Below the pieces are notes generated by a model. It made no database searches, was not told the origin of the DNA, and was given only the letters and a program-made list of their open reading frames with translations. Positions 19,540 to 28,273 of a stretch of 64,000 nt of DNA are shown here, one piece after another. Every line of letters begins with the position of its first letter. Position 1 is the stretch's first letter. Made by a program: the position numbers and the translations under genes. The stretch is from Sergeia podlipaevii (lineage: Eukaryota; Euglenozoa; Kinetoplastea; Trypanosomatida; Trypanosomatidae): positions 1 to 64,000 of the forward strand of contig JASANZ010002185.1 in NCBI GenBank assembly GCA_030849805.1. Reading direction: 5' to 3'.

Positions 19540-22500
19540 ATGCACCGTTTTTGGGATCCACAACAGTCTGGCGCCACAGGCACGGACAACAAGTCCCTTG
19601 CACCTACATGTGACTTTAGGGTGGGTGGCAACAGCACGGTGGTGATGTCAGACTATCACATCTGCAAGTATGACCCCCTACTGGGCGTGCTCGTGTGTAT
19701 TGGAGATGACTCCGATGTGCTTGTGCTAGGCAAGCGCATGTGCCGTGCACTACTCCCTTTGCAAAAGGGAAAGCACTGGCTGGACTGCTTTATTTTTGCT
19801 GGTACCTCCACCTTTATCGTTCTCTCCCCTGACTCCCTTGTGTGCATGGACTACAGTGTGCAGGGCACTAGCCACTCTCTGCTTCCTCCCCCGCAGGCGG
19901 GGTCACGCTTTACGTGCATGCACGTGCCTCAGGGCCTTACAGTTGGTGCAGTTGGGTTCAAGGATGGTACCGTGTCGTTTTTTCGCGTGACTGCAACTGC
20001 GAGCGGCGGCAGCACTTGCCCACAGCTTGTGTGGACGACGAAGACGGTCGACGTGCTCACCTTATGTGAGCCCTTCTGTGGAAGTGCTCACGTCTGCGTG
20101 GACAGGAGTGAGGCGAGCCTGGGACGGTTTTTTTCAATCGGATCGGTACTGGCCATCGACTCCTACCCAGACAACCCTGATGCCTTCATTGCTGTCGTGG
20201 CTGGTGTACCTGGGGTGTGCAAATTGTATCTTGGCGAGGGCCGCGTGAGCTGCTTCTTTGACGCGAAGGTCATGGTGGGCTCCCCAGATGGAGACCTTGC
20301 GGCTTGCAAGGTAACCCCAGGTGGAAACTTTGTCGCTGCTGTCACCACGCACAGCACAAAGGTATTGCTATGGTCGGAGAAGAAAAAACGTAGTGATAAG
20401 ACGTGCGAAGCGTACTGGGCGATCGATCTTGCCGCCGTCGTGCCTTCGGCGGGACCCTTGTCAAAGGATCCATTTTGGTTCAACGAGTACGGTGTTGGTC
20501 TTCACATGGCCCGCACTGGTCTTTCAGGGGAATCGCACACCAAGAACGATAAACATAGCCACATGTACATGCTCGTGTATGGGCGTTCTCAAATTACTGA
20601 GGTGGTTGCGCGCATGGACGATAAGGTGGTTCTTCGGAAGGAACCAATCATCGCACATCTGAACGCGCACACGGCGCACGGTGGTGTGGCAGCAGCAGCA
20701 GTCAGAAGCAATGGCGATGGTAAGGCGAGCACTGGTGGCACCACCACTCACGACGGAGGTGCGGACCTGGTAGGTGGCTACTTTCATGTCTTTCACGTGG
20801 AGCCTTGTGTGCTGTCTAACTACTGGCAAAGTGGTCTCACTGATGTTGACCTCGAGGCTCTTTTCGTGACGAGCGCGGACGGTCTTCGCCCGCTTCTGGT
20901 CAAGCGCAGTCGACAGCCCGGTGGTGGTGTGGAGAGCATCACGGAGCTGCAGGAGCTAGACTCACACACCGCGTGGTACCCTCGTGCACTGGCACTGCGG
21001 CTTCCTCACCCACAGCTACGTGAGCTTGCCGTCGCCGTGCAGCGCACGCCATCCTCTGTCTCCTCCGCGCTCGATGTGTTGCTGAGGGCGGGTGATGCAC
21101 TGCTGGAGCACGCCATCTCTTGTGAAGGTGGCGATGAGGCAGAAAGTGGCGGTGGTGGTGAGGCCGCAACTGCTCGGACCCTCCTGCGTCAGTCTGTGGT
21201 GGTGACGGTCACCGATGCCGCACAGTGTGTGCTGCTGTCCCCACGCTCGAATGAGACCTTTGCGGTGCCTCAGAAGGCAGTCAGTGCGTGTGTGCCGTGG
21301 TCGAGCATTGCGTCTGGGCGAGATCCTGCTGATCTCGTCCTTGAGCGTGCGTTGCCGTGCATTGAGTCCGCCTTGCTGCCAACTGAGCTACTCCTGCGTG
21401 TGTACGCGACAGACACGCTTGTGATGGTGATGAAGAACGATGTTCGGCACAACAAGGGCACCCTGCTGCTGACGTTGGACCGCTCTCAACTAGAGCTCGA
21501 AGATAGCGTAAGGGGGCAACAGCAACAGCAGCAGAGGATGGTGAGATCCGCCAGCCTCGTCGACCTTCGTCTGTTGCCATCAGCCTCCTCAACCTCTTCC
21601 TCCACTTTGGAAGTGCATCCCGACGGCAAGAGCCTGCTCCTCGTCCTGGAGGACCATTCTATTGCCATCGTCGATCTCTCTTCAAGACAAAGGCCGCCAG
21701 CGATGCAGCGGCTACCGACAGGACTCCTTCCAGGTGGTGCGCAGGTGCAATGTGCGGACGTGTTTTGGCGATACGGAACAGATTCCAGCAGCACGACCGG
21801 AGCAGCAACCGCGCCAACGCCGTATCTCGCAGTGCTCTTCGCTGGTGGCGCCGGCTTTCTTGTGTGGGATCTACGTCGCATGCGCATGGTCTCTTATTCG
21901 CAACCACCATATGTGCAGCGCGCACTTCACGCGCAGCTCGCTGCCGCGCCACCATGCTCGCTACCGAACTTATCAGGTGACGTGACGAACTTCGAAGTCA
22001 CATTGACTGCAGAACGTAACGCCAGCCATGGCTACGTGGGCACTCTGCACTGCATCGACTCCCTCGGCACCCGCGTTTTCTCGCTTCAGGTTGCTTTTAT
22101 GGATGGGGGTGCGTGGGGCAGTCGAAAGGCCGGGGATGACGACGGCGAGTTCACCCCAGCGCAGCGCCCCGCCCACGCAAGCACAAGTAGTGCGGTGTGC
22201 CTTGTAGCTCGCTACCAGGTGGTTGACGCCACCACGATCCGGTGGTGTGTGTGCTACGACGATGGCACTGATCTCAGCGAAGCCGAGGCGGCGCAGCTGC
22301 AGTGGGACTCAGCACCGCTGACTGGGAGCATCATCGACGTGTATGCGGAGTGGCGGGTTGGTCGTGCGCAGCTGCAGTACGACGGCCCCAACGGAGAGAT
22401 GCGGAGCTATGCCATCAACATGACTGGCGCAGGCGTGTTTTCTTCTTCTTCTTCACTTCCGCCTGAACCCACGGTTGCCTTTGTATCATCAGCTGCCATC

Positions 22501-23556
22501 ACAGTTGTCGAGCTCGCGGCTTTTTTCACTGGGACCACCATCGGTGGCACTCCAATCGTCGCTGCGGCTCCCGCGGTGTGCAAACTCGACGCGACGCGAA
22601 AGCTAGAGCACCTCAGCGTATTTCACGGCCGCGGTGCTCTGCTCGTCGTCACTTGTGACGCCAATGGGTGGAGGTGGGTAAATCTGCTAGACAGCCGCAC
22701 TGCCGAGCCTCGCATGGAACCATATGCAACGCTGGACTTTGCAGGAGAAGAGCGGGTGCAGGCGTTGTACGTGGAAGTAGACGGTATTCTCCACTTGTAC
22801 TTTCTCGGTGCCAACAATGGCGTCGTCGGACACTTTTTCGTGGAGACAAGCCTCGATCCACGTCGAGGTAGCAGCGTGCGCAAGCGCGCTGTGTTCGCAG
22901 GCCGCGGTTTTCACCCACTCCCAAGCACATTTCGCGGCTACGGCAGGTACTTGCCTCCGCAGCCAACGTTAAAGCAGGAAACTGGCTTCTTCAAGCGTCT
23001 CATGACACTTCCATGGGAGGAAATTGCGCTAAAACTTGAGTCGCAAACACTCATAGAAACAAAGCTGGAGGTTGCGAACGCATCGCTCTCGAGATCCACG
23101 GAGGCTATTGGCACATCCAGTCATGATGTGCAACGGCAGTCGGTGCAAACGGAAGCCACACGACCCGCTGCACCAATGCAACCACAGTCTCCGCTAGCAA
23201 CGCAGCAAAGCACCAATAACGCACCACCTCAAGGTGCTGATGCCCTCTTTCATCAGCCACGCACCAGCGTTGCAGTCCCTTCCCCGTCAACGGCAGCGAC
23301 TAAGGCGCTTCAACCAAGCAGCGCAGCCGCACCCGCAGGAGGTCGATATGCCCAGCTCAAGGCCATAGCGGAGCGTGAGAACGTCACCTTGAATGAGGCG
23401 CGGCGTATGATGAGTGAGAATGTTCGCAAGTTGCAGGAGCGCGGGGAGAAGCTGAATGAACTTCAGAACAAGTCTGCGGAACTCGCCGACAATGCGCTCA
23501 CCTTTCAAGAGTTGGCACGACAGCTGAAAGAAAAGCAGCGAAGCAGCTGGATTTGA
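19540..23556 (+). CDS. Tomosyn / Lgl-family protein with C-terminal R-SNARE
   Basis: A 1338-residue protein with the layout of tomosyn (STXBP5) and yeast Sro7/Sro77. About residues 1-1150 are beta-rich WD40-like repeats forming a predicted double propeller, with typical short blades (HWLDCFIFAGTSTFIVLS, GNFVAAVTTHSTKVLLW). A low-complexity linker spans about 1170-1260. Residues 1268-1338 form a SNARE helix (ARRMMSENVRKLQERGEKLN). Aligned to VAMP (VLERDQKLSEL), the ionic zero-layer residue is Arg1301, so it is an R-SNARE. There is no membrane anchor, as in tomosyn, so it should compete with VAMP for t-SNAREs and regulate exocytosis. In trypanosomatids exocytosis is confined to the flagellar pocket. 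Low sequence similarity in the propeller is normal for this family. Confidence 0.82.
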   Translation: MHRFWDPQQSGATGTDNKSLAPTCDFRVGGNSTVVMSDYHICKYDPLLGVLVCIGDDSDVLVLGKRMCRALLPLQKGKHWLDCFIFAGTSTFIVLSPDSLVCMDYSVQGTSHSLLPPPQAGSRFTCMHVPQGLTVGAVGFKDGTVSFFRVTATASGGSTCPQLVWTTKTVDVLTLCEPFCGSAHVCVDRSEASLGRFFSIGSVLAIDSYPDNPDAFIAVVAGVPGVCKLYLGEGRVSCFFDAKVMVGSPDGDLAACKVTPGGNFVAAVTTHSTKVLLWSEKKKRSDKTCEAYWAIDLAAVVPSAGPLSKDPFWFNEYGVGLHMARTGLSGESHTKNDKHSHMYMLVYGRSQITEVVARMDDKVVLRKEPIIAHLNAHTAHGGVAAAAVRSNGDGKASTGGTTTHDGGADLVGGYFHVFHVEPCVLSNYWQSGLTDVDLEALFVTSADGLRPLLVKRSRQPGGGVESITELQELDSHTAWYPRALALRLPHPQLRELAVAVQRTPSSVSSALDVLLRAGDALLEHAISCEGGDEAESGGGGEAATARTLLRQSVVVTVTDAAQCVLLSPRSNETFAVPQKAVSACVPWSSIASGRDPADLVLERALPCIESALLPTELLLRVYATDTLVMVMKNDVRHNKGTLLLTLDRSQLELEDSVRGQQQQQQRMVRSASLVDLRLLPSASSTSSSTLEVHPDGKSLLLVLEDHSIAIVDLSSRQRPPAMQRLPTGLLPGGAQVQCADVFWRYGTDSSSTTGAATAPTPYLAVLFAGGAGFLVWDLRRMRMVSYSQPPYVQRALHAQLAAAPPCSLPNLSGDVTNFEVTLTAERNASHGYVGTLHCIDSLGTRVFSLQVAFMDGGAWGSRKAGDDDGEFTPAQRPAHASTSSAVCLVARYQVVDATTIRWCVCYDDGTDLSEAEAAQLQWDSAPLTGSIIDVYAEWRVGRAQLQYDGPNGEMRSYAINMTGAGVFSSSSSLPPEPTVAFVSSAAITVVELAAFFTGTTIGGTPIVAAAPAVCKLDATRKLEHLSVFHGRGALLVVTCDANGWRWVNLLDSRTAEPRMEPYATLDFAGEERVQALYVEVDGILHLYFLGANNGVVGHFFVETSLDPRRGSSVRKRAVFAGRGFHPLPSTFRGYGRYLPPQPTLKQETGFFKRLMTLPWEEIALKLESQTLIETKLEVANASLSRSTEAIGTSSHDVQRQSVQTEATRPAAPMQPQSPLATQQSTNNAPPQGADALFHQPRTSVAVPSPSTAATKALQPSSAAAPAGGRYAQLKAIAERENVTLNEARRMMSENVRKLQERGEKLNELQNKSAELADNALTFQELARQLKEKQRSSWI

Positions 23557-24151
23557 TGCATCAGCCCCAAAACCAGCAATTAAGAAAGGGGGATAAGAAG
23601 CAAAACTGTATCGTGATTTCTATTTTACTTTGTCAAATGCCGAAAAGTAGAACAAAAAACAACATGTGCACGCACAGTGCATTCTTTTTAACAAACTGCA
23701 GGACATCCATAGAAAATCCTTCACTTTTCCCTCCCTTACTTTTTCCTCTTCCTTCTCCTTTCCTCCATTTTTTGCTTTTCATAGGACTCAGGGGCTTCCC
23801 CCGCCCCTCCCCCCGCCGCCACCGCCGGCCTGGCGCGCGGGCCACGGGCCTGCGTGGGGGGCGAGAGATCCCCCCCCCTCGGCGGGAGCCCATGTCGCCC
23901 GGAGGAAACCCCGTACACCGCAGGCGAGACACCCCTCTCAGAAGTGGCGATGCAACCCAACAACAGCAATGAAAAAAAAGTTCACAAAAGGCTAGTTGTG
24001 CAATGAATTTTGTTATTTCCATCTTTACACTTGCGTTTCGATCCATCAGTGTGCTAGCAATGATGCTATTTTGATATTTTTCTTTCTTTTACTTCTCTAC
24101 TCTGTTGCTTTTGGCACAAAATAGAAATATAGTAGATTGGATACTCTAGAA
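23557..24151. other. Spacer containing a GC-rich island
   Basis: Ordinary AT-rich spacer flanks an abrupt GC-rich block at 23786-23945, which is listed separately. The last part has a T/C tract (24073-24112) and a TAG near 24123 that suits the Dpy-30 gene. Frames crossing the island on both strands are compositional artefacts. Confidence 0.6.
23786..23945. other. GC-rich island with strong base-pairing potential
   Basis: By eye about three quarters of the bases are G or C, against AT-rich flanks and moderately GC-rich genes. It can fold strongly. Bases 23834-23843 pair with 23847-23856 (10 pairs including two G-U, loop ACG). Alternatively GCCTGCG at 23848-23854 pairs perfectly with CGCAGGC at 23919-23925. 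GGGCGA at 23859-23864 can pair with TCGCCC at 23895-23900. An A-rich stretch follows at 23970-23978. It could be a structured RNA gene, a remnant of a short retroposon, or foreign or assembly-derived DNA. No tRNA boxes or known trypanosomatid retroposon signature were recognised. Confidence 0.6.
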
Positions 24152-24550
24152 ATGCACAAACCAGATGACAACGCGCAGCCCATTACAGAAGTAATGGTTC
24201 GCATTATTGAGGAAAACCTGTGGTGTGGCAAGCACATCGAGCGAACATCCCCTAGTGGTGAAACTATCAGCAGCAATGAGAACCTCATGTACCTTCGTGA
24301 AAAAGTGTTTCCCACCCTTGTTCCTGCACTACACGAGATGCTGAGACGTGAGCAAAACGAAATTGAGCAAGGACCATCTGACACAAAGTACGGTGCAACT
24401 GGCAATACCGACCCTATCGCATGGCTTGCACAGTTTATGCTAAGGAACAATACATGCTCATCGCAATCAAAGATCAGACATCATCCCTACTCCATTGTAA
24501 ACAGCGTGGAACTTGCCCGATTACAAGAGAATATGACGTCAAAAGAATAA
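24152..24550 (+). CDS. Dpy-30 motif protein
   Basis: A 132-residue protein. The ATG at 24152 is the first in frame; the frame upstream opens with TTG. Residues about 48-105 hold a Dpy-30/RIIa-like dimerisation motif. The first helix is YLREKVFPTLVPALHEMLRR and the second ends in DPIAWLAQFMLRNN, closely resembling the family pattern NPIEYLAKYLLKNN. Such motifs dimerise and bind amphipathic helices, either in COMPASS histone methyltransferase complexes or in axonemal radial-spoke and PKA-like assemblies. In flagellates the axonemal or adenylate-kinase-associated role is more common. Codons are more A/T-ending than in eIF3k or the importin gene. Confidence 0.85.
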   Translation: MHKPDDNAQPITEVMVRIIEENLWCGKHIERTSPSGETISSNENLMYLREKVFPTLVPALHEMLRREQNEIEQGPSDTKYGATGNTDPIAWLAQFMLRNNTCSSQSKIRHHPYSIVNSVELARLQENMTSKE

Positions 24551-25223
24551 AGATGGCTTGAAAAGACTTTTGAGTCGTTTTCCCACCGTTTCAGTGTTCT
24601 TTGCATGTAGAATAGTTCTTTTTCTGATCACTTCTGTTTATATTCAAAAAATATATATATACTCTTTTTCATTTTTTGTGTTAACATTTGATGCAAACAC
24701 ATTTTCATAATTTTATTACTACTATTGATTATGCTAAAAAGTGAAAAGCCACTTTTGTTGTACTTCTCCCCTTTAAAAAACATTCTTTTACTATTATTAT
24801 TGTTGTTATTCTATGTATTCCACTTTAAGAAAACTAGAAGCGTTTACGCACAAATAGTCTTTATAGTTTCCACAGCTAGATTGCTCACCCCATATAAGTT
24901 CCACATTCTATCTTTCAAAAGCAGGCAAGTGTTGCAAATAGTGCTTTGCTCATAGGACGCATTTTATAGAGAGAGGAAAACTCATTATCAAATGAGGTTG
25001 CTCTTTAAAACAATGAAAAAAAAAAAAGAATTACGTTACACTGAATTATTGCTCTGCGGTTTACGTCCGTTTAAATTTGTTTGTATTCTTTTGGTTGTTA
25101 TTGTTTTCTATTTTCTCTCATCATTTTTTTTTTCATATTATTATAATTATTATGTGGTAGAAACCATTTTGCCCAGTTAAGCCTGACGTGTGTACACGAC
25201 AGAGCAAATCCTCTGGTAATAGC
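24551..25223. other. Spacer between Dpy-30 and the 890-aa protein gene
   Basis: Very AT-rich DNA with TA and TTA repeats. Candidate frames are hydrophobic poly-T translations. No RNA gene was recognised. Confidence 0.6.
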
Positions 25224-27896
25224 ATGCAATTGCCTGCCTCAATGGAGCTAGATGCCAGTGTGGTCTCCCAGGTGCTAGATAAAATCATAACTGAGGAACT
25301 GCACTGTGATAATGTAACACTGAATGATAGATCAACTATTAATACCAACCCACAAGTCAATAGATTAGAATCAAATAAGAAAATAGATGGAGATGATGGT
25401 ATCATGAATCAAATGCCGTTAAGCTTCTTATCACCAAAACAGACGCGAAAAACGCTGATACCAAAGAACTCACCTTCAGCCACTTACATAGAAAAGGCCA
25501 CCTACAGAAAAGTGATGCAATCCCCTGATTCTATTTCTCACTTTTTACAGTGGTGTCAAGAAGCACATTTTCTTCCGTGTAGAATCGTTGAGGCTAGCGG
25601 CCTCGGTGCGCACACAGCTTTACTGCAATCGAATAATTTTAGAAAAGGATCTTCGAGGAGGCTTCCATTGAAATCTTGGATGACTAACGGAGCAATCTGC
25701 CCAGAACCTTTTCTCATTCTTGATCTACTGGATGAAGAGATAGGAAGAGGTAGTACTGCTTGTCACGAAGATCGTGCGTGCTTTCTGCAACCATCTGCAA
25801 TGTATCAAAACATAATTTTAACGTTAGTTTTGGGTTGCCACCCTGACTTAGATAACGCAGTATGGCTAATGAACGTCTCCTACTCGAAAAGCGTCAATGG
25901 CCCATATACAACTGCTATAGAGGAGGACAGAATAAGTGCTGAAGTACATCATGCAAGTATTCGTGCTACTGAAAGTTGCAAATACATCAAAATCGTGATC
26001 TCTGCGGGCAGTCGTGCTTGTAGGACATTCTCTGCTCGCGCAATTGCAGTCTGTGGTTCCAATGATGCGTTTGAGGCAAACGGCGCGCAGCTACAAATTG
26101 AGGTCTCACCTCCACAGCAACAAATTCAAAACGATGGTGTTACATTAACTCCTCAAGGTACCCCGCTTGCTGCTAACAACTCCAAGAACGAAGTTTTACA
26201 GCGTAAACGCGCGATGACGAGGCGACCAAGCAATATCACTGCACAATTGCTCTCATGTAGAAAGAAAATTGTTGATTGTGCCGCTGAGCGCCGCAACGTC
26301 GCAACAGTACCTGAAAAGGAAAATGTTATTCTTGCTTCAGAGCGCAAACCCACAATAAAGGCTCCGCCGTCAAAGCAACACGTTGAAACTCAAAATGCCC
26401 GACTTGCCAAGTGCTACAATTGGTTTTCTGATACCATAGAAGACATGTATCCGGCTTCAATCTCCGAAAGCGTCGGTGAATTGGAAATGTCACCATTAAA
26501 TGAATACAGAAACACTGATGTACAATCTGCATGGCGTCAGAGTCCGCTAACTAATATTTATCGATGCATGGAGCACTGTTTGTGCCAGTGCACGTCATTT
26601 GCTGTTGGTTATTTTCCCTCCACAGATCTTGCGGTTGATGCGTGCCTAGAACAATCGTTTTCCTTTTATGTGGCAGTGATTGTAGCTGAGGAGTCGGCAC
26701 AAATTTCTGAAGTTGATGTGATGAAGCTGCTCACAGAGCACAGGCTCTCTGCTTCTAGAAACCTTAACATGTTCTGTAGGGTTCCAGGAGGGTTTTGCTG
26801 CTCTACTCAGTGTGTTTCAAATCCATCGAAGGTGGAAGAGCGTCAATGGTTTCTTGTAATGTGCAACACTCCAAAAGGTTGTGTGCACGAGATTGTAGAG
26901 GAGTCATTTTCAGTGCGCAGTGGGCTCGGTGGTAACGATCTAAAAGACGATCCATCACTGTTTTTTGGCAATCTACAGTGCGTTATGGATTTATCAAGTT
27001 CTTTTTCAATTTTAGCACCATCGCTCCGTAAATGGACACACTTTCACCCAATTCGCTACTACGGTGACAGCAAACAAACTGCCCTTGCAGTCGTCATGAA
27101 TAACGACAGCCGCGCACCCGTTTGCTGGGACGGTTTGATTTTTGGAGCATGTCGTGTGGAAAACATATCCAAGATTTTACCGAGTCGTTCCAATAGTTCA
27201 CATATTTTGGGAGTTACGCTTCAACTGCATCGGCCTTCCTTTTATACGTGGGAAAAGAAACCTCGCAATTGCCCACAACTCATTCTCACTGATGTACACC
27301 CGCTAGAAGCTCTCGAGCAGGTAGATGGATGCCTTGCTACACAGGCTGTTGTGGCGCTAGCGGAAAGTATATTCTTCTCATCGGATTCAATGGCGCAAAC
27401 TTGCGCGTCAAAATTGGTTGTGATGATCAGCGAGCCATGGACGCTGCTGGAAAAGAAGGTGACTGAACTCACACAAATGATGAGTACATTTGGGGACCAG
27501 CATATGATGTATCATGAGGAAATCAACGCTTTTTACTCTACAATACTCGGGTTGCGCCGGAAGGTCACGAGTCTTTGTGCTCTCCACGTACTATCAACAG
27601 CTTTTCAACGTGGGTGGGAATCAGTTGGTCTGTCCGTACCGTCACGTCTTGTTTCACCTCCTGGAAACATTCCAAACACAACGACAACGTGGACCAGGGA
27701 CTATTCGCTTTTATTTTCTCTTGATGAGGATGCTTTTATGGATACACTGTCGCGCTGGAGCTATGAGAGCCCGCAGTCTTTGGTACTGTTTTACTCGCCT
27801 TTTTATGAGACTGGCAATGAAGGCGCGGACTATGCCAGACGAATTCCCTTCTCTGAGAAAACAGTTACCGCAGCATTTGCACATCGAATTGGGTAG
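25224..27896 (+). CDS. Unrecognised 890-aa protein with AT-rich codons
   Basis: I do not recognise this protein. The frame opens upstream with GTG; the first ATG is 25224, with a second at 25242, and either could be used. Residues about 190-290 read as a beta-sandwich candidate (LVLGCHPDLDNAVWLMNVSY and ESCKYIKIVISAGSRAC), vaguely like discoidin or jelly-roll domains of ciliary and matrix proteins. Residues 300-430 are polar and probably disordered. Residues about 440-890 are a mixed alpha/beta region unusually rich in cysteine (CMEHCLCQCTSF, RVPGGFCCSTQC). No signal peptide or membrane span is seen. Codon choice prefers A/T at third positions far more than most neighbours. The N-terminal half of the spacer gives no clear acceptor, so the start is uncertain. 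Confidence 0.75.
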   Translation: MQLPASMELDASVVSQVLDKIITEELHCDNVTLNDRSTINTNPQVNRLESNKKIDGDDGIMNQMPLSFLSPKQTRKTLIPKNSPSATYIEKATYRKVMQSPDSISHFLQWCQEAHFLPCRIVEASGLGAHTALLQSNNFRKGSSRRLPLKSWMTNGAICPEPFLILDLLDEEIGRGSTACHEDRACFLQPSAMYQNIILTLVLGCHPDLDNAVWLMNVSYSKSVNGPYTTAIEEDRISAEVHHASIRATESCKYIKIVISAGSRACRTFSARAIAVCGSNDAFEANGAQLQIEVSPPQQQIQNDGVTLTPQGTPLAANNSKNEVLQRKRAMTRRPSNITAQLLSCRKKIVDCAAERRNVATVPEKENVILASERKPTIKAPPSKQHVETQNARLAKCYNWFSDTIEDMYPASISESVGELEMSPLNEYRNTDVQSAWRQSPLTNIYRCMEHCLCQCTSFAVGYFPSTDLAVDACLEQSFSFYVAVIVAEESAQISEVDVMKLLTEHRLSASRNLNMFCRVPGGFCCSTQCVSNPSKVEERQWFLVMCNTPKGCVHEIVEESFSVRSGLGGNDLKDDPSLFFGNLQCVMDLSSSFSILAPSLRKWTHFHPIRYYGDSKQTALAVVMNNDSRAPVCWDGLIFGACRVENISKILPSRSNSSHILGVTLQLHRPSFYTWEKKPRNCPQLILTDVHPLEALEQVDGCLATQAVVALAESIFFSSDSMAQTCASKLVVMISEPWTLLEKKVTELTQMMSTFGDQHMMYHEEINAFYSTILGLRRKVTSLCALHVLSTAFQRGWESVGLSVPSRLVSPPGNIPNTTTTWTRDYSLLFSLDEDAFMDTLSRWSYESPQSLVLFYSPFYETGNEGADYARRIPFSEKTVTAAFAHRIG

Positions 27897-28273
27897 CAAC
27901 GATCGCTTTTTTTTTATTTTTATTTTTTGTAAAATTTAAACGTTACATTATTACTACTACAATTATACACTTTTTTTTTAGATGTTAGATGCTCTTTTCA
28001 TTTATTGACGTAAGTCTGCATGTGCAGATTAAAACGAAAAATAGTTGCTTGGCGCTGTCTTTTTTTATTTATATTTCTCTGTTCTAACGATGACAACTTT
28101 GAAAACATATTATTGAGCATTTTTTCGTTTTTTTTTTGCTGTTTTTGTTTTTGTTTACGTATCTCTCCCATTCTTCTCTTTATTTTCTTTTGCATATTTA
28201 AGTAACTCCCTAATCGGAAAGAAACTCTAATCTTACTTTTTTTTCTTCCTCAAACAAGCCTTTCTTTGAAAAA
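27897..28273. other. Spacer upstream of importin gene with acceptor
   Basis: T-rich spacer. The tract at 28231-28250 (TCTTACTTTTTTTTCTTCCT) is followed by CAAACAAG with the AG at 28257-28258, 16 bases before the importin ATG. This is a good acceptor candidate. Confidence 0.6.

Noticed and set aside
23553..24046. Overlapping + and - strand frames of about 137-139 codons through the GC-rich island
   Set aside because: Pro/Arg/Gly-rich translations arise from GC-rich composition on both strands at once. No codon bias, splice acceptor or domain supports either.
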